A stretch of 64,000 nt of DNA from Pseudodesulfovibrio nedwellii (GCF_027923765.1 NZ_AP026709.1:2475501-2539500), one strand, 5' to 3'. Positions 18,686 through 27,450 are shown, counted from the stretch's first letter. Program-made: numbers and translations. Notes: generated from the sequence alone by a model not told the origin.

Positions 18686-19783
18686 CTATGGATGGAGCAA
18701 AAAGATGTCGCCGGGCTGTACATCGGGGCTTGAAACACGTCGCTTATCGCCATCTGCAGAACCGAGCAGGACAACTCGCACCCGTTTACCGTCCGGGGTC
18801 ATGAGAAAGTGCTCTTCATACGCTTTGATAAGCGCAGAAGAGGGCACTTCGACAGCGCCGCCGGGGTCTGGCAATTCTATGACCAACTCGCACCGGATAC
18901 CGCCACGAAATTCAAAATCACCCTTGGATATTTCCAGATCCACATTGATTTTACGCGACTGAGGATCAAAGCCGGGGGAAACTCGTTCGACCTGTGCCTG
19001 AATCGTACTGTTCAAATCTGTGAGCCGAAGCGAAACCGTCTCGCCCATATCTTTCAGCGCTCGATATTCTTCACTGGTCAAGGCAAAGGGGATAAGCAGG
19101 ACATCGTAACGCCCCAACTCTGCGACCTTTTCGCCTTTGGTAATCCATTCGCCGGGTTCCACGTACCGGGTAATGACCTTCCAACCCGACGGGCCGGTCA
19201 GCGAAAACCGTTTCATGCGCTCAATGAGCACCCGCTCTTCCACTTGTTTGGCACGAAGTTGTTGCAGGGCGGCCTGATGGGCCCGCACGTTAGAATCCAG
19301 AGTGGACTGAGCCGCATTCTGATTCTTGACCAGAGCCTCGTACCGCTCTTTTTCCTTTTTGTTGTAAACGAGATCACTTTTCAAACGTTGCTGATCAGTC
19401 CGATTGGTATCCAGATCCAAACGAATAAATGTCGTATCCAACTGCGCGAAAAGACCATTTGCGCCCAACGTGTCACCCACGTCAGCCGTAACGCTCTGCA
19501 CTCGGCCGGATTCCTCAGTTACAAGGGTCATGGAATTTCTGGCACGTGTAAAACCAGTCAACGCAGATCGACGGGCGGCAGACTGTGCCACGAATGTCTC
19601 CGTAGACCTCGGAGGAGGAGTCTGGCTCTGAGCTTCTGCTTCCGCGGCCTGAACAAGCCCGCTCCCGGGTACTGCGGCCTCTGTCGTGGCCTCGCTGCCA
19701 CAACCGCCAAGCAAAAATATTCCCGCCAACAACAAGGGGAGTCCTACGAGAAAAATTCTTGAGCATGATTTATATATGTGCAT
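18686..19783 (-). CDS. RND efflux periplasmic adaptor (MFP) lipoprotein
   Basis: This 365-aa adaptor links the inner pump to an outer-membrane channel. It has a lipoprotein signal (LLLAGIFLLGGC, lipid-modified Cys near residue 27), then a lipoyl-like half (GRVQSVTADVGDTLG), a coiled coil (about 120-190), and beta-barrel and membrane-proximal domains. The ATG at 19783 lies 1 nt after the TetR stop and has AAGGATGG upstream; ATG at 19792 is an alternative. The overlap with the regulator and the 18-nt gap to the pump define the operon tetR-MFP-RND. Confidence 0.91.
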   Translation of the reverse strand: MHIYKSCSRIFLVGLPLLLAGIFLLGGCGSEATTEAAVPGSGLVQAAEAEAQSQTPPPRSTETFVAQSAARRSALTGFTRARNSMTLVTEESGRVQSVTADVGDTLGANGLFAQLDTTFIRLDLDTNRTDQQRLKSDLVYNKKEKERYEALVKNQNAAQSTLDSNVRAHQAALQQLRAKQVEERVLIERMKRFSLTGPSGWKVITRYVEPGEWITKGEKVAELGRYDVLLIPFALTSEEYRALKDMGETVSLRLTDLNSTIQAQVERVSPGFDPQSRKINVDLEISKGDFEFRGGIRCELVIELPDPGGAVEVPSSALIKAYEEHFLMTPDGKRVRVVLLGSADGDKRRVSSPDVQPGDIFLLHP

Positions 19784-19784
19784 G

Positions 19785-20402
19785 TCATCCATCCTTTTTT
19801 CCAGGACGCATCCAAAAATCAAGAATGCTATCCACCAACATATCCATATCTACACCATCATGGAGCACATCGACTTGACCTGTACTGACAAGATGCGCCA
19901 ATCCGTGAACACCGGACCACAAAGCAAAAACAAGGGTATCGACATCCACGGTGCCAAAATACCCGGTATCGATACATTCTTGTGCCGTATTGCGAAAATG
20001 CGTGTATGAATGCATGGAACTGGCTGCCCATTCGCCATCAAGATCAACCTGATCACAATTTGTGCTGAACATGAGATGATAATATTCAGGCTCACTCAAT
20101 GCGAACTGAATATAACTTTTACCCCCGCTACGCATACGATCCATGGGGTCCGGGTAACGCTTCATCCCTTCATGCTGTCGCTCGACATATCGTGCAAAAC
20201 CTTCTTCGCGAAGCACCGATAAAATTTCACGTTTATTCTTAAAATATCGATAAATAGCACCGGGGCTATACTCAATCACACCAGCAATCCGACGCATGGA
20301 TACATTTTCGAATCCTTCCTTTACAAAAAGATCCTTGGCCGCATCCAGGATGCGACGACGCATCTTATCCCTTTCTCGCTCACGCCTATTTTTCGTACTC
20401 AT
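19785..20402 (-). CDS. TetR-family regulator of the RND operon
   Basis: This 205-aa protein has an N-terminal TetR HTH (ILDAAKDLFVKEGFENVSMRRIAGVIEYSPGAIYRYFKNKREIL, about residues 17-60) and a helical ligand-binding C-terminal region. It is the first gene of the efflux operon and is followed directly by the MFP. It probably represses its own operon and is relieved by an exported compound. Candidate operator repeats lie about 20 nt upstream of its ATG. Confidence 0.9.
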   Translation of the reverse strand: MSTKNRRERERDKMRRRILDAAKDLFVKEGFENVSMRRIAGVIEYSPGAIYRYFKNKREILSVLREEGFARYVERQHEGMKRYPDPMDRMRSGGKSYIQFALSEPEYYHLMFSTNCDQVDLDGEWAASSMHSYTHFRNTAQECIDTGYFGTVDVDTLVFALWSGVHGLAHLVSTGQVDVLHDGVDMDMLVDSILDFWMRPGKKDG

Positions 20403-20420
20403 AATTGCCTGCTAGCAAAC

Positions 20421-20448
20421 TGCGTTCACTTTGTAAACAGCGTTCACA
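20421..20448. promoter_or_regulatory. Putative operator of the tetR-MFP-RND operon
   Basis: GTTCAC-TTT-GTAAAC at 20424-20438 is an imperfect dyad. CGTTCAC occurs at 20423 and again at 20441. The position next to the tetR start suits autoregulation; the protein-DNA pairing is inferred. Confidence 0.45.
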
Positions 20449-20501
20449 AAACTTCACAAAGTCTTAACTCAATACCACATCACTCTCATCTATCGCGCTC
20501 A

Positions 20502-21005
20502 CTACGATACGGATTTCATAGCGCACCGAACTACAATATGATGAAATGGACGTATTATATTGAAATAAATCGGTCCTGCTGAATTATTATATTTGACCAC
20601 TGTCGCGACATGAAATCGACGGGTATCCGTTCCACCGTCCAAATCTTCCGCAACAACTCCGATGATTGCATCCAAATGCTTTTCTTTACCTTCCGCGACC
20701 CAAAATGTTTCTTGATCAGATTCCACGACAGTAAAAAAGTCTACCTTTTCTCCGGGGGTGGAGGGAATCGACTGTTCAGTAAACCGCTTCTTGTCCGGTA
20801 TTTCCTGTTTGCCCTGCCCAAGAGACTTCAAAAGCCAGACACGCACTCTCCACAACGCCCGCATCCAACCAGGTTGATAGGACAAAACTCCGGCCACAAA
20901 TTCAAGCAGGGAAGCCTTGCTCTCACCGGATTTTACGTCGATATGATCAGCATTTTTCATAAACTCGGCCAGAGACTCAACATGTGACAACCGTTCATCA
21001 TTCAT
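20502..21005 (-). CDS. DUF2867 family protein
   Basis: This 167-aa protein matches DUF2867 by its core LDAIIGVVAEDLDGGTDTRRFHVATVVKYNNSAGPIYFNIIRPFHHIVV. That core is a hydrophobic beta-sheet region in a family that often lies next to NAD(P)-binding or TetR proteins and has no assigned activity. The ATG at 21005 has AGGAGAAG upstream and overlaps the end of the preceding TetR gene by 8 nt, so translation is coupled. The open frame to 21083 is rejected since it reads back into tetR without a ribosome binding site. Confidence 0.78.
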   Translation of the reverse strand: MNDERLSHVESLAEFMKNADHIDVKSGESKASLLEFVAGVLSYQPGWMRALWRVRVWLLKSLGQGKQEIPDKKRFTEQSIPSTPGEKVDFFTVVESDQETFWVAEGKEKHLDAIIGVVAEDLDGGTDTRRFHVATVVKYNNSAGPIYFNIIRPFHHIVVRCAMKSVS

Positions 21006-21621
21006 AGCTTCTCCTGACAAGAACTCCATCGAAGACAACGTCCAAGAGCGGTTCAATGCCCGCCATTTGAATTTCAGGATCAAATATTTCGGAGGTCAAC
21101 CCTTGAATCAAGCCAGTAAGATAGAGACTCCAACACACAGAACCGAGAGCCAGTGCATCAACATCACGTCGAATTTCACCACGTTCCTTGGCTGCATCCA
21201 CAAGAGTTATGACCCGGATCATCATTTCTCCGACCTGGCCATCAAACTTCTCTTTCCATTCACCTGTTGCAAAGACCGCTTCTTTAACTACGGTTTGAAG
21301 AAAAATAATATTTGCTCCGTAATACCGATACAGCGACCCGGCCATTGAAAGGAATTGCTCCTTCAGAGAACCATCGACCGGAACGGATTCGACAGCCTCA
21401 AACGAGACATCAGTAATTTCGTCATAAAAAACTGAAAGGAGCAGGGTGTTCTTATCTTTGAAGTGCAGAGAAATCGTTCCAAGTCCGACCCCGGCAACTT
21501 CTGCAAGGCCACGCATGGTCGTTTTCTCAAATCCATATTCAACAAATTGAGCCCGTGCGGCCTGCAATATTTTTTTTCTGAGTTCGAGCTTTCGTTGATC
21601 GCGCAAAGTTTTTTTTGCCAT
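20998..21621 (-). CDS. TetR-family regulator coupled to DUF2867 gene
   Basis: This 207-aa protein has the TetR HTH at about 14-60 (ILQAARAQFVEYGFEKTTMRGLAEVAGVGLGTISLHFKDKNTLL) and a helical effector domain. It forms a two-gene unit with the DUF2867 gene, whose start it overlaps. A strong dyad operator lies about 18 nt upstream. It probably represses this pair. The effector is unknown. Confidence 0.9.
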   Translation of the reverse strand: MAKKTLRDQRKLELRKKILQAARAQFVEYGFEKTTMRGLAEVAGVGLGTISLHFKDKNTLLLSVFYDEITDVSFEAVESVPVDGSLKEQFLSMAGSLYRYYGANIIFLQTVVKEAVFATGEWKEKFDGQVGEMMIRVITLVDAAKERGEIRRDVDALALGSVCWSLYLTGLIQGLTSEIFDPEIQMAGIEPLLDVVFDGVLVRRSYE

Positions 21622-21639
21622 TGGGTTATCCTCGTTTTA

Positions 21640-21668
21640 TGAATACGTTCAGTCAATGAACGTGTTCA
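21640..21668. promoter_or_regulatory. Strong dyad operator of the TetR/DUF2867 unit
   Basis: TGAATACGTTCA at 21640-21651 and TGAACGTGTTCA at 21657-21668 are inverted repeats (11 of 12) with a 5-nt centre. Each arm is itself nearly palindromic, so two TetR dimers might bind. It sits directly upstream of the regulator. Confidence 0.7.
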
Positions 21669-21797
21669 TAAAACGACTTTCCCTTTGTGGTCAACCCCTA
21701 AATGCGGAGGAGATTAAAGAGTGATCTTGGTCAATATGACCGTATCCCTCCAAAGCATATTTCAAAGCATTATTTGTACTCTTTTCTCAGTATGACA

Positions 21798-21839
21798 TAG
21801 AATAGCTAGCTATATACAAAGATATAGCTAGCTATTCTA
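21798..21839. repeat. Perfect 18-bp inverted repeat with 6-nt loop
   Basis: TAGAATAGCTAGCTATAT at 21798-21815 is repeated in exact inversion at 21822-21839 around ACAAAG. It lies between the MacB-type permease (stop at 21867) and the TetR gene. There is no T-run on either side, and the AT-rich stem with repeated CTAG is unlike the terminators here. Origin and role are unknown. Confidence 0.85.
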
Positions 21840-21866
21840 AATCAATTAAACCCCAGATTATTCTGA

Positions 21867-23087
21867 CTATGACTTCAAAACGTCGAGAATTTCGACATTA
21901 GCGGCCTGCCATGCAGGGTAGGCTCCCGCGATAACACCAAGCAAGCAGGAACCAACCAGTGTGATCAATAAACTGGCGGGTTCAATGACCACGGGCAGTC
22001 CAGCAAGAGAACAGCCGACAACGACCAATACAATTGTTGCGAGTACACCGAATCCACCACCGACTGCTGCCATGAGTCCTGACTCAAAAAGAAACTGACG
22101 GATGATATCGCGTCGTCGTCCACCCACTGCTCTGCGCACACCGATCTCAACGCGTCGTGCCCGGACCACCAAAATCATAATAGAGAGGATACCAAGACCA
22201 CCGACGCCGAAGGAGATAGAGGAGGTGATGCCACCCAACGTTGTCATGAGTTCCAAGGCTTGCCGTTGCAATTTCATGGCATCCTTAGGCGACATCGCAC
22301 TAAAATCGTCAGCCTCACCAGGGTCGATGTTATGACGCTGACGCATGATCGACTGCACGGCACCATCCACCACATCTCGACCAGCATCTTTGGATAGCCG
22401 AAGGAAAACGCCACTGATCCATGTCTGGTTACTGGCTCGACGCATATAGGTCGTAATCGGCACAAGCATAATTTCATCCTGGTCCGTCCCAGAAACATCA
22501 CGTCCCTTAGCTTCCATCACGCCAACAACCCGAAAACTTGCTCGATAAAGATATATTTGCCGACCAACAGCACTCGCAGGATCATCGAACAAGGCCTCGG
22601 CAATGGTTTGTCCCAACACACAGACCATGGCTCGATCATCAACTTCCTTCCAATCAAAAAAACGCCCATATTCCGGCCTGAAATTACGGATCGCCTGATA
22701 ATTCGGTCTTGCTGCCAAGACTGCGGCATTCACGGCATTTCCATTACCGCGCACCTGCATTGATTGCGTAACATAGGGGGTTCCCTCCAGAACGGACGGG
22801 ACACCATCAATCAAGGCTTGCGCATCCTGAACCGTAAAGTTTCTGGTAACGCCTGAAAGACGAGCATTTCCACTTCGAGTAAAGCGCACTTGCCCGGCCA
22901 TAACGGAATACAAATTGGGACCAAGTTTTTCTGTCTCCAATTCAGCACGTTTGACCATGATCTTTGAAACATGCTGAACACCTGTGAAAGCCAAAGCACC
23001 GAGGAAGACACCCATCATAGCTAAAATTGCACGCAACTTGTGGGCTGAAAGTGATGATATGGCAATTCTAAAATTAAGTGGCAGCAT
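21867..23087 (-). CDS. MacB/FtsX-type ABC transporter permease without partner genes
   Basis: This 406-aa protein has the MacB layout: one N-terminal helix (about 17-37), a periplasmic MacB_PCD region to about 270, and three C-terminal helices forming the FtsX domain (RARRVEIGVRRAVGGRRRDIIRQFLFES coupling region near 315). Such permeases need an ATPase and often an adaptor protein. Neither is adjacent: the neighbours are a DUF3431 gene and tetR. It may pair with a distant ATPase or be a remnant of a larger cluster. The coding frame is intact. The start MLPLNFRIAISSL is typical of the family. Confidence 0.87.
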   Translation of the reverse strand: MLPLNFRIAISSLSAHKLRAILAMMGVFLGALAFTGVQHVSKIMVKRAELETEKLGPNLYSVMAGQVRFTRSGNARLSGVTRNFTVQDAQALIDGVPSVLEGTPYVTQSMQVRGNGNAVNAAVLAARPNYQAIRNFRPEYGRFFDWKEVDDRAMVCVLGQTIAEALFDDPASAVGRQIYLYRASFRVVGVMEAKGRDVSGTDQDEIMLVPITTYMRRASNQTWISGVFLRLSKDAGRDVVDGAVQSIMRQRHNIDPGEADDFSAMSPKDAMKLQRQALELMTTLGGITSSISFGVGGLGILSIMILVVRARRVEIGVRRAVGGRRRDIIRQFLFESGLMAAVGGGFGVLATIVLVVVGCSLAGLPVVIEPASLLITLVGSCLLGVIAGAYPAWQAANVEILDVLKS

Positions 23088-23119
23088 TATTTGGTTTTCC
23101 GCCGCAGGCGGTCAAAATT

Positions 23120-23785
23120 TTATTTATAGAAATCTCTATTCCACGCCATGTTGCCATTGAATATATGTTGCCACAATCGCTCGATAGCATGCCCGGTGTT
23201 ATTTTCATCAAGCGGATCTTGCTCAATCATTCGCAAACAAAATTCATAAAAGTCCCTGGGCCGCGTCCTGATACGATCTCCAGTAACACAGAAATTTCCT
23301 GTCGGCGCACGAGCAATGATCTGCTTCGGCATGGTCACGGAAAACAACCGCTCAAAGATTTCACCCACAGGTATGTCCCGCCCCCATCCGGACCACCGCC
23401 CCTCATTCTCCGGTTTTCGCAAGTCATGGGGGTGACCCAATCGATCACATTTAAGTTTGAACCACGCCAAGCCTTTAAAAGGAATTGCACGATCTACAAT
23501 ATCTACAAGCTGATTTTTAAGTGTTTCTACAGTAGCACGACCTCGATCATCAATATGATCAAAAGGGTCGCCCTGCAAAAATATATTCATAGCAGCAAGT
23601 TGGTCATACTCTTTCAAGATATGGGTAAAATAAGTATGCGCTTCTCGGCCAATATTCACAAGAGGCCGGGCATTTGCCACTGGCATATTGCTCTTGTCGT
23701 ACACTACGTAATCATAGTCGAGTGCATCAATCCAATCGATATTTTCTGTGTACTTGGCTATGATCACTTTGACATTATCACGCAT
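23120..23785 (-). CDS. DUF3431 family protein, glycosyltransferase-like
   Basis: This 221-aa protein matches DUF3431 by VIIAKYTENIDWIDAL at the start, NIGREAHTYFTHILKEYDQL near 45-65 and IFLQGDPFDH near 68-77. DUF3431 is best known from fungi and is thought to be glycosyltransferase-related; bacterial members occur in surface-polysaccharide genes. The protein is soluble, with no signal peptide. It is 32 nt upstream of the permease on the same strand and may be cotranscribed. The low GC of the region 21.7-25.7 kb suggests acquired DNA. Confidence 0.72.
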   Translation of the reverse strand: MRDNVKVIIAKYTENIDWIDALDYDYVVYDKSNMPVANARPLVNIGREAHTYFTHILKEYDQLAAMNIFLQGDPFDHIDDRGRATVETLKNQLVDIVDRAIPFKGLAWFKLKCDRLGHPHDLRKPENEGRWSGWGRDIPVGEIFERLFSVTMPKQIIARAPTGNFCVTGDRIRTRPRDFYEFCLRMIEQDPLDENNTGHAIERLWQHIFNGNMAWNRDFYK

Positions 23786-24206
23786 ATATTTGCCTTCAAA
23801 TTCATATTTTTAACCGCAAACCTCTCCAACATTATGCTCAAATTCCGATTTTTCTCTTTCTGGCAATGAATTTCTTCACCGAAAGGCCGTACTTTTAAGA
23901 ACATATCTATGTGATTATTTCTTGATCAGAAAACATTAAGCCACACCTTAATCATATATTTAATGCATTATTTTAAACAGATGAATAAGATTAACGTCAC
24001 TTTTCCATCAGATTATCATCAACCAAGGGCACGCTCCAAATTTTCAGGGCACACCTATCGAAACCACCCAACTCCTCATTAAGGCAAATATAATTTTAGC
24101 AAATCATGCCCCCGATGAAACCAAGGGCACAAAAAAGAGCAGGGCAGCTAATTCTTGAGCCAAGACTAGCTCAGCCAGGAATTCGGTTCAACCCATTTGG
24201 ACAGGA
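23786..24206. other. AT-rich gap without a recognisable gene
   Basis: This 421-bp gap between the DUF3431 and MATE genes holds no open frame with a ribosome binding site and no clear RNA. The string ACCAAGGGCAC occurs twice (near 24023 and 24119), which may be chance. The DUF3431 promoter is presumably in the left part. Confidence 0.5.
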
Positions 24207-25586
24207 TCAACCAGAGATAACTCGAATTTTTCTCCAAGGGCCTTTACGGAATCGCGTTGCATACGTTGTGGCAAGAACCAGAACGTACAAAAGAATACAC
24301 ATCCAAGGGCCGTGAATTCCCTTAATATCCAAAATATGCAGCGCAATAAGCGGGAATACTATACAAAACATGGAAGTCATCACCATGGTCTTCATGACAA
24401 ACTTTGTGTCACCGGCCCCCTTAAGACCACCGACATACACAATTGCCACCGCATCGATCAGTGTAAAAACAGCAGCATACCGCATGAGCATAACCCCCAT
24501 GGTCAGTACAGCATTGAATTCAATCTGTGTTTCTCCGTGCGCCTTGAAGAGATTCATAAGTACTTCTGGGAAGACAATAAACAACAGTGCCATAGCGCCC
24601 ATGTACGCCATTGCCAAATGCAAAACAGACTTGGTAGCATAAGCTGCCATGTCCGGTTTTTTGTCACCCATAGCCTGCCCGACCATGATGCTGGCAGCAA
24701 CATGCAACCCAATAGTTGGCAGAAATGCCAGAGTGTAAATGGAAAACACGGCATTGGTGGACGCCAATTCTACCGGACCAAACCGCCCAACCATTAATAC
24801 GAAAAATGAAAAAGCGAAGAGATCAAGAAAAAATTCGACACCGCCGGGCACTCCAAATCGCATGAACCGTCCAAAGAGTTCTCGATCCAATCTCCATGCG
24901 GACCGAACTCGATACTTTTTTTCGTTTTCGGCAGTAAACACCATAAAACAATAACAAATTACAGGTACGACATACCCTATCACTGTCGCTATTCCAGCAC
25001 CAACGATGCCTAGTTCAGGGAAAGGACCTATTCCGTTAATAAGACAGTAATCCAAGGGAACATTTAGCGTCATTGCCAGCAAGCTCACAAGCATGATCGG
25101 TTTTGTCATGCCTCGTCCTGAATAGAAACACGATAGACATCCGCTCACTACAAAAGCGCCACTGCCCAAGATCAATATCCGAAAATATGCTATTTCCAAT
25201 TCCATTATTCCGGCAGGATGCCCACTCAGCTCAAAAAGAGGACGTGCGATAAACCACAATGAAGCTAGAATCATCCAGGAGGGCACACAGAACCATAATC
25301 CCTGCCAGAGTGACCTGCCTACCTCTAAAGGCCTTCCAGACCCTGTATACTGTGCGACAAATACACCAGCGTACTGAGCGACACCAAGAAAAAAGGCAAG
25401 AAACATAAACGCCACTATACTCGCAGGTACAGATGCCCCTAATGATTCCGTAGAATAATTTCCAAGAAACATACGATCCGTGAATGTCATAACGGTTGAA
25501 GACACCATGCTCACGACAAGTGGAAGGCCTATGACAAGTGCCTCTTTATACCCACCTTTTGCATGCCATCGCTTCATCAGGGACAT
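24207..25586 (-). CDS. MATE family efflux transporter
   Basis: This 459-aa protein has about 12 membrane helices and two MatE repeats (starting near VIGLPLVVSMVSSTVMTFTDRMFLGNYS and near FGVPGGVEFFLDLFAF). It should be a cation-driven exporter of cationic drugs or metabolites, in the NorM/DinF group. The ATG at 25586 has GGAGG five bases upstream; the TTG four codons earlier is less likely. The divergent MarR gene 187 bp away is its likely regulator. Confidence 0.9.
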   Translation of the reverse strand: MSLMKRWHAKGGYKEALVIGLPLVVSMVSSTVMTFTDRMFLGNYSTESLGASVPASIVAFMFLAFFLGVAQYAGVFVAQYTGSGRPLEVGRSLWQGLWFCVPSWMILASLWFIARPLFELSGHPAGIMELEIAYFRILILGSGAFVVSGCLSCFYSGRGMTKPIMLVSLLAMTLNVPLDYCLINGIGPFPELGIVGAGIATVIGYVVPVICYCFMVFTAENEKKYRVRSAWRLDRELFGRFMRFGVPGGVEFFLDLFAFSFFVLMVGRFGPVELASTNAVFSIYTLAFLPTIGLHVAASIMVGQAMGDKKPDMAAYATKSVLHLAMAYMGAMALLFIVFPEVLMNLFKAHGETQIEFNAVLTMGVMLMRYAAVFTLIDAVAIVYVGGLKGAGDTKFVMKTMVMTSMFCIVFPLIALHILDIKGIHGPWMCILLYVLVLATTYATRFRKGPWRKIRVISG

Positions 25587-25741
25587 CAACTCCTCCAAAT
25601 GAATTTATATATAAAATAGGACCAAATCCATTGCCCCATTCCTCTTCCTATATCAAGTCTATTTTTTTTGTATTCTTAGCAACCTATATATTTTCATTCT
25701 GCCCGACCCTCTTGTTCTTATGAAATCTCCATGATACGGTT

Positions 25742-25772
25742 TTTATCCAGGCCACCGATATACAAGGATAAA
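25742..25772. promoter_or_regulatory. Possible MarR operator overlapping the marR ribosome binding site
   Basis: TTTATCC at 25742-25748 and GGATAAA at 25766-25772 form an inverted repeat. The right arm includes the AAGGA ribosome binding site of the MarR gene. Its placement would allow autoregulation. The 17-nt centre is long, so confidence is low. Confidence 0.3.
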
Positions 25773-25773
25773 C

Positions 25774-26250
25774 ATGCCAAATTCAGAAGATTTTTTCTTT
25801 TTCTCTCACATCTCGAATTTCCGCCGCCTTTACGCAAAAGCGCTCAGCACTCGCCTTGAGCCATACCAAGTGCGTCCTGGGTATATCGATATTCTTAACC
25901 GGCTCTGGAAACGGGACAACATTACGCAAAAGCAACTTCATGCGCAGCTCGCTATTGAACAAGCCACACTTTCCAATTCATTAAAACGCATGGAAAGGGA
26001 TGGGTTGATTCATCGAAAACGCGACCCAAAGGATCGTCGTCTTTCCCACATCGTCCTTACAGAACACGCAATATCTCTTGAACCCACTATTCAGACGGCA
26101 ATTGAAGAACTTCAATCTGTCATAAATGTTGGCCTGACCATCAATGACCGTCGATATTTTAATAGGATACTCAAGCAGATGACCTCACATTTGGAATCAG
26201 ACATCGAAGATCCATGTCTTGTCCTTCTTGACGAAGTTGGAGACGAATAA
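25774..26250 (+). CDS. MarR-family regulator, divergent from MATE gene
   Basis: This 158-aa winged-helix protein includes VRPGYIDILNRLWKRDNITQKQLHAQLAIEQATLSNSLKRMERDGLIHRKRDPKDRRLSHIVLTEHA. That stretch contains the MarR recognition helix and the basic wing with the DxRR motif. It should bind as a dimer in the 187-bp region shared with the MATE gene and sense a small phenolic or drug-like effector. The ATG at 25774 follows AAGGATAA. Confidence 0.9.
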   Translation: MPNSEDFFFFSHISNFRRLYAKALSTRLEPYQVRPGYIDILNRLWKRDNITQKQLHAQLAIEQATLSNSLKRMERDGLIHRKRDPKDRRLSHIVLTEHAISLEPTIQTAIEELQSVINVGLTINDRRYFNRILKQMTSHLESDIEDPCLVLLDEVGDE

Positions 26251-26733
26251 CTTTTAACTCCAACAATCAGCAAACCATAATGATCATTTTCGAGTTTTAC
26301 TTAAGCCCATTCACACTTTTTTCTGATTTGTTCTCTCGATTTAACTTCAAGCATCCCTAACTAAACATGTGATTCTTGTTTGCGATTACACTTGCTGTTT
26401 GATCACGTCCAACAACTCACTATTAATTGCTTGTTTTTATAGACATAATCTAGTTTTTTTCTTGGGTATTCCATGGGAAAATTTCTTTCTTCAAGTGTTT
26501 AGGCAACCTGCAATAGAATCCACGCTTTTTAAAAAAAAATGTGGGTTTTCCCCATTATTTTTTAGACTCAAATTTGCTATAGGCTACCGTAATCGACAAC
26601 AACGTCCTGTAATTGTTTTTCATCACGGCTTCTCTAGATTATATCTAGACTTTGTAGGACAACGTTGTACTTTGTTGACAATCTTTGACTCCTTGTGTCA
26701 ATGAATGAACATCATAGGTCAAATTGTGACATT
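26251..26733. other. AT-rich gap with a palindrome upstream of the HTH gene
   Basis: This 480-bp region is strongly AT-rich and has no supported gene. Near its right end TCTAGAT-TAT-ATCTAGA (26633-26649) is a perfect dyad, followed by TTGACA at 26675-26680. It could be the operator and promoter of the HTH gene. No good -10 box is seen. Confidence 0.4.
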
Positions 26734-26985
26734 ATGGACAACAAAGAAGCACCCAAGCCCCCGACCCTATTCACAGTACGTGAAGTTGCGGACTTTTTAC
26801 GGGTGCATCAGAGAACAGCGTACAGGCTGATCACTGGTGGAAGCATCAAAGCGATCAAGATCGGCAGTCAATGGAGAGTGCCTGAAAAAGATCTGCTGGA
26901 ATTTATAGAGAGTGGATGGAAGGTTGCCGCGAACAAAAGCAAAGATGCCGCGAAGCCTGATCAATTCAAACTCCCCTTGGATTAA
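26734..26985 (+). CDS. Excisionase-type helix-turn-helix protein
   Basis: This protein of 83 aa has the HTH_17/excisionase-type DNA-binding domain: LFTVREVADFLRVHQRTAYRLITGGSIKAIKIGSQWRVPEKDLLEFIESG. Such domains occur both in phage excisionases and in stand-alone regulators. No integrase is nearby, so a regulator role is more likely. The start is uncertain: GTG at 26695, ATG at 26701 or ATG at 26734. None has a good ribosome binding site; the last is used because it begins close to the domain. It is followed by a 134-aa gene after 11 nt, forming an operon. Confidence 0.75.
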   Translation: MDNKEAPKPPTLFTVREVADFLRVHQRTAYRLITGGSIKAIKIGSQWRVPEKDLLEFIESGWKVAANKSKDAAKPDQFKLPLD

Positions 26986-26996
26986 GGAGAAAAGGC

Positions 26997-27401
26997 ATGT
27001 CAAAAAAAATGGTTGGCGGTCACGACGGAAACGATCCGATCCTCAATGTAAATCTGCCCAATGATTTTGGTCAGGATCTGGGGGTTGCCGGCCACCTGAT
27101 TGGCGAAGAAATGTATTTCGACGACGACACAGGTATGTTGACCATGGAAAAATTATACCGTGATGAAGAAGGCAAGCTCGCCTACGGTATCATTTCCGCC
27201 ATAGGGCATGCGCGTGAACGTCGTGCTTATCGCCTGGAAGAGCGTGAAGATAGCTGCATCGTTTCCAATGGCAGCCTGAACCTTGAATTTTCCTATGACG
27301 AACTCTTTGAACTGCTGGCTGTTGCCATGGAATCTGAAAAGGAAAGTTCCAGCCGTCAAGTCAGTAAACAAGTTCGTCGCAGACTGGCAGCCAATGAATA
27401 A
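26997..27401 (+). CDS. Conserved acidic protein of unknown function
   Basis: This 134-aa protein is not recognised. It is acidic through most of its length, with DDDTGMLTMEKLYRDEEGKLAYGI in the middle and a basic tail (SSSRQVSKQVRRRLAANE). It has no membrane segment, signal or cysteine. TAAGGAG precedes the ATG at 26997. It is cotranscribed with the HTH gene and closed by a strong terminator, so the pair forms a short self-contained operon. A regulatory partner role is possible. Confidence 0.7.
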   Translation: MSKKMVGGHDGNDPILNVNLPNDFGQDLGVAGHLIGEEMYFDDDTGMLTMEKLYRDEEGKLAYGIISAIGHARERRAYRLEEREDSCIVSNGSLNLEFSYDELFELLAVAMESEKESSSRQVSKQVRRRLAANE

Positions 27402-27425
27402 GACTACGCTATTATAGACAAGATG

Positions 27426-27450
27426 AAGGGACCATGTGGTCCCTTTTTTT
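27426..27450 (+). terminator. Strong rho-independent terminator
   Basis: AAGGGACCA-TG-TGGTCCCTT is a perfect 9-bp stem followed by five further T. It ends the HTH/134-aa operon. It reaches the last codons of the convergent phosphofructokinase gene. Confidence 0.85.

Noticed and set aside
26734-27401. Prophage or integrative element, from the excisionase-type HTH
   Set aside because: No integrase, attachment-site repeat or phage gene is nearby; this HTH type also occurs in ordinary regulators.
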